A DNA stretch of 64,000 nucleotides from Blautia hydrogenotrophica DSM 10507 (lineage in GTDB: Bacteria > Bacillota > Clostridia > Lachnospirales > Lachnospiraceae), in NCBI RefSeq assembly GCF_034356035.1, contig NZ_CP136423.1, forward strand, positions 3,410,001 to 3,474,000. The letters are read 5' to 3'. This document shows positions 61,440-64,000 of the stretch, in pieces. How positions within the stretch are numbered: the stretch's first letter is position 1; each line of letters begins with the position of its first letter. A program made the position numbers and the translations under genes. Below the pieces are notes generated by a model. It did not search any database. It was not told the DNA's origin and saw only the letters and a program-made list of their open reading frames with translations.

Positions 61440-62081
61440 TCACCGCCTCTTTCTCCTTTCCATATCCCGTTTCACTGCCTCCTTCCATTGACTTCCCACG
61501 GGAGCCGCTCCGCTTCTCATCTGACTTAAAGCCGTGTGAACAGACTCATAATTAGCTTGAATACCTTCCTGGTCATTACAAAATGTCACAGAACGATCTG
61601 GTGCAATCCCAAATCGTGCGGCCTCCTGTACTGCATCCATATTCGCCCCGAGAAAGAGGAATTCCCATCCGTGCTGCTCCTTTTCATGGAGAATCATCTG
61701 CTGAAGCTTCTCATAGGTAAACTCCCGGCTGGCGTTCTCATATCCGTCTGTGGTAATCACAAAGATCACCTGATCCGCTTTCTTTTCCTGCGTCTTTTGA
61801 ACAGTTTTTATATACCCGATGGTCCTTCCAACAGCATCCAATAAGGCGGTACACCCTCTCACATAGTACTCTTTGTCAGTTAGAGGCTTCACCTCGGCGA
61901 TGGGAATTCTCTCGTGAATCCTCTCATACTGATCGTCAAACAAGACTGTCGTCACAAAAGCTTCTCCCTTTTCCTTTTTCTGTTTTTCCAACATCCCATT
62001 AAATCCTCCGATGGTATCAGACTCCAGTCCCATCATAGAACCACTTCTATCCAAAATAAACACCAATTTCGTACTCTTCAT
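61440..62081 (-). CDS. VWA-domain protein
   Basis: 213 aa, one von Willebrand factor A domain: MIDAS motif FILDRSGSM at residues 8-16, GCTALLDAVG (Thr) and VIFVITTDGYENAS (Asp). No signal peptide, so cytoplasmic. It lies 76 nt downstream of the macro-domain gene in the same orientation and could work with it. Partner and function unknown; such stand-alone VWA proteins often serve as metal-dependent protein-binding adaptors. Confidence 0.87.
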   Translation of the reverse strand: MKSTKLVFILDRSGSMMGLESDTIGGFNGMLEKQKKEKGEAFVTTVLFDDQYERIHERIPIAEVKPLTDKEYYVRGCTALLDAVGRTIGYIKTVQKTQEKKADQVIFVITTDGYENASREFTYEKLQQMILHEKEQHGWEFLFLGANMDAVQEAARFGIAPDRSVTFCNDQEGIQANYESVHTALSQMRSGAAPVGSQWKEAVKRDMERRKRR

Positions 62082-62157
62082 CTTTGTTTCCTCCTTTTCT
62101 ATTCTGCCCTCATTATAGCAAAATCATGGGAAACACTGGTCGCACGACAGGCGACAT

Positions 62158-63204
62158 TTACATCCCCAGCAAAGACTCTCCAAAACAAAATAAAACTTCA
62201 TTTATTTCATAAATATCATATCTTTGATTTTCCAAAAAATATCTCAAAATAATATCTGACTTCAGATGATCGGTCATACTGTAGCCTGCTTTTCCCAGCA
62301 AGTCTACCGTTTCATCCAAGGATAGCTCCAACGCAACAGCCAGGGATAGCACTGTCGTTTTCTTTGGGACATATTCTTTGTTACTGCGAATCTTTGAGAA
62401 AAGCCTCCGGTCCATATTCGATCTCTTATAGACCTGCACATCGGTGAATCCTCTCTCATCGATCAGACGAAACAGCATTTCCTGAAATGTCTCTCCCCGT
62501 CCCCTTAAAAGCTCTTCCAAGCTCCTCTTGATCTTCCGGACAGAGAACTTTTCCGTTTCCTTGGGAATGGCTAACCCATCAAAAGTACTCTGCTCCTTCC
62601 TGGAAATGTCGGCATGGGCCTCATACATCATCTCCCAATCTTTATCCCTGCGCCTGTCCGAGCTCCCCGTATACCCTGTATAATAAGTATCTATATAATG
62701 CTGGATTTTCCCATACAGGCTCTCGCTCAGCACAATCACCTTTTGGTCCATCACGACTAGGTAGATTTCCATTTCTTTCTCCTGAAGAAATCTACGAAAT
62801 TCCTCTACTGCAACCTTCAAAGCCTCCCTCCTGGGATACCCGTAAAGGCCGCTGGAAATCAGTGGAAAAGCCACAGACTGGCATCCACAGTCCTCCGCCA
62901 GTTTCAGCGCGCTGCGGTAGGACATCCTCAGCTGCTTTTCTTCCCCTGCTTCCCCATTCTTCCATACTGGTCCCACCACATGAATAATGTATCTGGCTTT
63001 CAGCCCATACCCCGCTGTAAGCACTGCCTTCCCTGTAGGACACGGAGCTTTCTTTCTGCATTCTTCCTGCAATTCTTTTACTCCTGCTGCCCGAAATACA
63101 GCTCCGCAAACCCCTCCGCCCATCTCTAAAGCCGAGTTTGCCGCGTTTACAATGGCATCTGTCTCCATATTGACAATATCATTATGCACTATATAAAATC
63201 CCAT
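62158..63204 (-). CDS. Macro-domain protein with C-terminal helical regulatory-type domain
   Basis: 348 aa. Residues 1-170: macro domain (NDIVNMETDAIVNAANSALEMGGGVCGAVFRAAG; FPLISSGLYGYPRREALKVA), which binds or hydrolyses ADP-ribose or O-acetyl-ADP-ribose. Residues 235-348: a helical domain (FQEMLFRLIDERGFTDVQVYKRSNMDRRLFSKIRSNKEYVPKKTTVLSLAVALELSLDETVDLLGKAGY) that looks like a divergent XRE-type fold. Start at 63204 with GGGGTGAGA upstream. The fusion suggests ADP-ribose-linked control, which is an inference. Confidence 0.85.
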   Translation of the reverse strand: MGFYIVHNDIVNMETDAIVNAANSALEMGGGVCGAVFRAAGVKELQEECRKKAPCPTGKAVLTAGYGLKARYIIHVVGPVWKNGEAGEEKQLRMSYRSALKLAEDCGCQSVAFPLISSGLYGYPRREALKVAVEEFRRFLQEKEMEIYLVVMDQKVIVLSESLYGKIQHYIDTYYTGYTGSSDRRRDKDWEMMYEAHADISRKEQSTFDGLAIPKETEKFSVRKIKRSLEELLRGRGETFQEMLFRLIDERGFTDVQVYKRSNMDRRLFSKIRSNKEYVPKKTTVLSLAVALELSLDETVDLLGKAGYSMTDHLKSDIILRYFLENQRYDIYEINEVLFCFGESLLGM

Positions 63205-63394
63205 ACTTCTCACCCCTGAACTTTTCTTCAGTATATCATAATAAAGTGGACAAGACCACCTTAGCTCGTCTCGCTTTTACTATAGCAAACTCATCTCTAC
63301 TTCCACACAAACTTTCTTCCGGCCAGAAGCATATGGCTGTTCTTCCCCCTTAACCCAAAAAGCGTCTTCCCCTTCATCTCCCCATCCCCTCAAT

Positions 63395-63550
63395 CTTTGA
63401 GGGGCGCAGCTCACTTTGTGCGCCGCCGCAACACCGCCTTGCAGTGCACTACCTTCTTGCGGCATGCGCATCTTTAGCGGAGCATTTATGTTATAGGGAA
63501 TGGCTTTCACGCATTAGGGTAGCAATGTCTTTCCTATAACATAAAAAAGA
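63395..63550 (+). repeat. Dispersed repeat R1, copy e
   Basis: Contains GTGCGCCGCCGCAACACCGC, GCATGCGCATCTTTAGCGGA and a terminal hairpin TTATAGG...CCTATAA followed by CATAAAAAA. No gene between 63205 and 63647; apparent frames here belong to the repeat. Confidence 0.8.
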
Positions 63551-63647
63551 GTAGGTTATACATTTCGTGTATAATCTACCCTTTCAATATTTATGTTTTG
63601 AACTCGTCTTACTGATACTGATTTTCAGATATCTTCTTTTCTTCGCA

Positions 63648-63905
63648 TCATCTCTGATGTATATGTCGGTATTTCTCCCTTGTGGCCAGCCCGCCCCGGA
63701 TATGTCTCTCCTGCTTGTTCACATCCAGCACCTTCCTGGCCTGAGAGGCCAGCATCGGATTCAGTTGGCAAAGCCGTTCTGTCACATCTTTATGTACCGT
63801 AGATTTGGAAACTCCAAATTTTTTTGCTGTCTGTCTCACTGTCGCATTTTCTTTGACAATATAATTGGCTATCTCTATAGCTCTCTCCTCGATATAATCC
63901 TTCAA
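63648..63905 (-). CDS. spoIIID: Sporulation transcriptional regulator SpoIIID
   Basis: 85 aa. Helix-turn-helix NATVRQTAKKFGVSKSTVHKDVTERLCQLNPMLASQARKVLDVNKQERHIRGGLATREKY is characteristic of SpoIIID, the mother-cell regulator that acts after sigma-E and before sigma-K. It starts at TTG 63905 with GGGGGA 6 nt upstream. Indicates that the organism forms spores. Confidence 0.95.
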   Translation of the reverse strand: MKDYIEERAIEIANYIVKENATVRQTAKKFGVSKSTVHKDVTERLCQLNPMLASQARKVLDVNKQERHIRGGLATREKYRHIHQR

Positions 63906-63934
63906 GGATGGTCCCCCGAAACTGCTGTTTTTAC

Positions 63935-63965
63935 AATGTATGCGGAGGTCCTTCCCCTTATGTTC
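63935..63965 (-). promoter_or_regulatory. Possible sigma-E-type promoter of spoIIID
   Basis: Minus strand CATACATT (63942-63935) matches the sigma-E -10 pattern CATACAnT; upstream GAACATAAG (63965-63957) is a weak -35. Placement about 30 nt before the start codon is suitable. Confidence 0.35.
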
Positions 63966-64000
63966 TTTAACTTGCCCCGGCAGATTTTTCTTCTCTTTCA

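Noticed and set aside
63280..63510. 76-codon minus-strand frame
   Set aside because: Lies across repeat R1 copy e and is low-complexity; no start signal.

Overview
The window looks like chromosome of a spore-forming, low-to-mid GC Firmicute of the class Clostridia, most likely a gut Lachnospiraceae. The basis is the spoIIID-type gene at the right end, AGGAGG-type ribosome binding sites, strong TTGACA-N17-TATAAT promoters, and many families typical of that group (YjdF with its riboswitch, DUF998, small alarmone synthetase, GH13_18 and GH65 phosphorylases). No rRNA, tRNA or CRISPR array was seen.

Left third (1-13,000): a minus-strand carbohydrate locus read from 12,954 down to 1: an ADP-ribosylglycohydrolase-fold protein, a LacI regulator, a GH13_18 phosphorylase, a lipoprotein sugar-binding protein, two ABC permeases, a medium-chain dehydrogenase, a sugar isomerase/epimerase, a Gfo/Idh/MocA dehydrogenase and a GH65 phosphorylase cut by the window edge. 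The order is the same as the ycjMNOPQRST cluster of Escherichia coli, whose Q, R and S enzymes convert D-gulosides to D-glucosides. Two LacI-type palindromes precede the GH13_18 gene and a third, half-degenerate one overlaps the lacI-type promoter.

Middle (13,000-41,000): ordinary and accessory genes. They include PepSY plus a two-component system, an MBL hydrolase, a PQQ-like beta-propeller protein, a small alarmone synthetase, an AbrB/DUF998/methyltransferase operon whose methyltransferase is broken by an 11-bp tandem duplication, a TetR-controlled MATE pump, and two unrecognised genes. An Lsa-like ABC-F antibiotic-resistance gene lies between inverted 200-bp repeats and appears to be controlled by a ribosome-mediated attenuator with a three-codon leader peptide. 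Next come two YcgL-like nucleotidyltransferases, a type I restriction HsdR relic, regulators, an NhaC antiporter, a nitroreductase, and yjdF with its riboswitch.

Island (41,239-57,622): two integrated elements in tandem at the 3' end of guaA, marked by three copies of a 12-bp att-like core. The left one (about 5.9 kb) is a decayed mobilizable element with broken relaxase, ATPase and integrase genes and an EcsC-like cargo. The right one (about 10.4 kb) has the layout of a phage-inducible chromosomal island (phage satellite): integrase next to guaA, divergent repressor/Cro-like genes over a three-operator array, an excisionase-like gene, a primase-polymerase/helicase followed by iteron-like repeats, small phage-type genes, a DUF2971 cargo gene, a broken terminase small subunit, a cold-shock protein and a sigma-70 family factor flanked by two paralogous mini-proteins. 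A type I toxin-antitoxin pair sits between repressor and integrase. No capsid, tail or large terminase genes were seen.

Right end (57,600-64,000): guaA, a MATE transporter, a MITE-like palindromic element with decayed relatives, a VWA protein, a macro-domain protein and spoIIID. A dispersed noncoding repeat of about 80-160 bp (called R1 here) occurs at least five times across the window.
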